A stretch of DNA of 64,000 nucleotides from Halomarina rubra. GTDB taxonomy: Archaea; Halobacteriota; Halobacteria; Halobacteriales; Haloarculaceae. The notes beneath the pieces were generated by a model. It ran no database searches and had not been told where the DNA came from. It was given only the letters and a program-made list of their open reading frames with translations. The translations under genes were made by a program, and so were the position numbers. Below are positions 62,388 through 64,000 of the stretch, piece by piece. Location: the NCBI RefSeq assembly GCF_023699475.1, contig NZ_JALXFV010000007.1, positions 265,537-329,536 on the forward strand, given 5' to 3'. Within the stretch, counting starts at the first letter, position 1. The number at the start of each line of letters is the position of its first letter.

Positions 62388-62873
62388 CTATTTCGGGCCG
62401 GTTCCACTGGCGTGGGCCTTCTGTCGTGCATCACATTCGTCGCCGATGGTGCCGAGGGCTGAACAGATAGCGTCAGTATTCTGCCCCTTCGTCACAATAG
62501 CCTCGTCTTCAAGGTGATAGTCGAGGGCACCGAGAGCAGCGAGTTTCGGCAAATGGTGAAAATACAGTTCGATCTGGGCCGGATTCCGCTCAGTGTCGGT
62601 GACGTCAGAGCGTGGTTTGTTGGTCTCCCATGCGACGAGATCGGTCGTGATATCTTGTAGTGACCGGTCCTCTTCTGAGCCTCCGATCGCATACATCAGA
62701 TACCGGCGGCGCGAGTCACCAAGTACCTCGAACACGTCGACGATGGCAAGGTCGTTCTGTGTGGGTGTCGGGCTGTCACCGGCGACAGAGGTAGATGGTC
62801 CGCTTCGCGCGTCATCCACATTGTTGCCCCTACTCCATGCGTCGTCCGTCATATCTGAGCCAACAGAACCCAT
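62388..62873 (-). CDS. DUF7344-type winged-helix protein
   Basis: 161 residues (ATG at 62852 is an alternative start). VFEVLGDSRRRYLMYAI and IELYFHHLPKLAALGALDYH are the standard blocks of this haloarchaeal winged-helix domain. N-terminal 40 residues are low-complexity. A likely transcription regulator. Confidence 0.8.
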   Translation of the reverse strand: MGSVGSDMTDDAWSRGNNVDDARSGPSTSVAGDSPTPTQNDLAIVDVFEVLGDSRRRYLMYAIGGSEEDRSLQDITTDLVAWETNKPRSDVTDTERNPAQIELYFHHLPKLAALGALDYHLEDEAIVTKGQNTDAICSALGTIGDECDARQKAHASGTGPK

Positions 62874-63132
62874 CGATTAAAAGGTAATGAAGACGACAAT
62901 CGTCGTTGAGTACATACAACGTGTCTGATCAGCCTCTTCGCCGCAATCCTGGCCCGTTCAGGCTCACAAATCGAGATCCATGTCTCATCGGGTGTGAAAA
63001 TTATACACAATACGACATGAGTATGCAGGCCGCGCAGATACCCGCGGCGACGACCTACTGGTAATGCCGACGGTGGGAACGCTCTTCACCCTACGTTGAA
63101 GGGTAGTCGAGTGACCCACACTACGTGATACA
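62874..63132. promoter_or_regulatory. Divergent intergenic region
   Basis: It lies between the starts of the DUF7344 gene (minus) and the small gene at 63133 (plus), so it must hold both promoters. AT-rich TTATACACAATACG near 63000 is the best TATA candidate. Confidence 0.35.
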
Positions 63133-63306
63133 ATGTCCCAGAGATCACCACCAATGACCTCAGAAGAACAGTTCAAGGGCCAACTTGACGATATTGTCGC
63201 ATTGGCACGAGACAACGGTGTCAACGTCGAAGGTGCGTGGTCGTGCAAACTCGAGAGCGATCGGTACGACTACGAAGTCCTTATCTCGGCGGTCAATCCG
63301 GCGTAA
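63133..63306 (+). CDS. Small hypothetical protein, 57 aa
   Basis: Acidic; QFKGQLDDIVALARDNGVNV then a beta-hairpin (WSCKLESDRYDYEVLIS). Looks like a conserved haloarchaeal small protein. Its end overlaps the end of the convergent regulator gene by 14 bases. Confidence 0.6.
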   Translation: MSQRSPPMTSEEQFKGQLDDIVALARDNGVNVEGAWSCKLESDRYDYEVLISAVNPA

Positions 63307-63991
63307 GTGACTGTTGAACCCCATCAGGTTCAGAATCGTCACCGTCTCGGCCCTGGGCAATCGTATGTTCGATGAGAAGGTCCATCGCCCGACGGATTCG
63401 TTCGGACGCCGCTTGATGAGAGATGTCCATCTCTTCACTGATAGTTTCTAAGTCGACGGCTTGAGGGACCTCAAAATACCCATATTCGGCAGCGTGTAAG
63501 AGCGCATCACGCTGTTTGGTTGTCAGTCCGAAGTGATTCAGCGCGTCACCATCGGGGGTGGGTTCATACTTCTTGATGAGGTCGAACTGGAGATCGTGTT
63601 CCTCACAGGTCGCATAGAAATGCTGAAGAGCATCGTTGTCGGGGAACTCGGCTTCCATCGTCCACCCACGGTGGGTGGCGAAGCACTCACGGATGATTCC
63701 CCCGACAGCGACGATGGTGTCGTAGATGGACTTCGCACGGCCTTCTTCGACTTGTTCTAACTGATATAAGCGACGATCGGCGACCTCCGTCAGGCAGTTC
63801 GGTGCAGTCACTGTCGGATCGTCGTGCAGGGCCGCGTCGAATGCCTCGAAATCGTCTGTTTCAACCCAGACGAGTAGCAACATCTCGTCGTTCGGTGTTG
63901 TACTCGAGACTTCCCACTCGACACGTGCATCGGGGAATTGCTGTAACGCTTCCAGCAGTGTCGGTTGTTGGTACGTGAATCTGACAATCAT
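63293..63991 (-). CDS. Bat-type HTH_10 transcription regulator, paralogue of 56093
   Basis: 232 residues, ATG at 63991 close to the window edge. Sensory half begins MIVRFTYQQPTLLEAL. HTH_10 has FGLTTKQRDALLHAAEYGYF, DISHQAASERIRRAMDLLIE. Compared with 56093 it has a C-terminal acidic extension. The pair could arise from duplication that spanned or framed the cassette region. Confidence 0.85.
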   Translation of the reverse strand: MIVRFTYQQPTLLEALQQFPDARVEWEVSSTTPNDEMLLLVWVETDDFEAFDAALHDDPTVTAPNCLTEVADRRLYQLEQVEEGRAKSIYDTIVAVGGIIRECFATHRGWTMEAEFPDNDALQHFYATCEEHDLQFDLIKKYEPTPDGDALNHFGLTTKQRDALLHAAEYGYFEVPQAVDLETISEEMDISHQAASERIRRAMDLLIEHTIAQGRDGDDSEPDGVQQSLTPD

Positions 63992-64000
63992 AATGATATC

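Overview
The window is haloarchaeal. Its proteins are strongly acidic, it carries Tat-type lipoprotein signals, a halocyanin, HalOD1 and Bat-type helix-turn-helix proteins, and an Orc1/Cdc6 gene beside ORB-like boxes. It is most likely part of a large plasmid or secondary chromosome, because it holds an origin (about 48.7-49.3 kb), a ParA operon with a centromere-like repeat array (44.6-46.2 kb), IS remnants, a broken integrase and many decayed genes. No rRNA, tRNA or CRISPR array was seen.

Layout. 0-9.1 kb: a PIN toxin pair, a beta-CASP nuclease operon, a membrane protease, a MazF/AbrB pair and a broken Fic/Doc-like gene. 10-12.5 kb: a superfamily 1 helicase with a small partner. 13-30.5 kb: a metal island with two P1B ATPases, a copper-type regulator, MerA with a divergent ArsR, an ACR3/SBF-type exporter, a DtxR repressor, a multicopper oxidase, a ZIP transporter and a halocyanin. 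30.6-38 kb: lipoproteins, an IS carrying a damaged transposase, and several gene ruins. 38-44 kb: a set of related secreted or lipoprotein beta-rich proteins and a tyrosine recombinase split by one stop codon. 44.6-50.8 kb: partition and replication genes. 51-53.5 kb: a FilR1-type regulator divergent from a cytochrome P450. 54-64 kb: small zinc-ribbon, membrane and lipoprotein genes separated by repeats, bracketed by two paralogous Bat-type regulators.

The main discovery candidate is a family of about 105-bp hairpin-forming repeats: 8 full and 7 half copies, at 19.1, 20.3, 42.4-44.3, 54.8-55.9 and 57.6-61.0 kb. Each full copy joins a left module (starting TGATACACTCGCGGCAC, containing GTCTAAC) to a right module (containing GTTAGAC, ending GTCTATCA). 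They alternate with single small genes. Isolated genes carry only the half facing them, so the unit looks like right-module + gene + left-module, joined at the centre of the repeat. In six cases the stop codon of the neighbouring gene lies inside the repeat terminus. The ACR3-type transporter is one such unit, and the broken tyrosine recombinase lies between two inverted left modules. This resembles an integron-like cassette system, but the mechanism is inferred.

The metal genes form sensible functional groups: detoxification (MerA, ACR3, ATPases) next to their sensors, and a DtxR-controlled oxidase plus ZIP importer with a blue copper protein as the probable electron partner.
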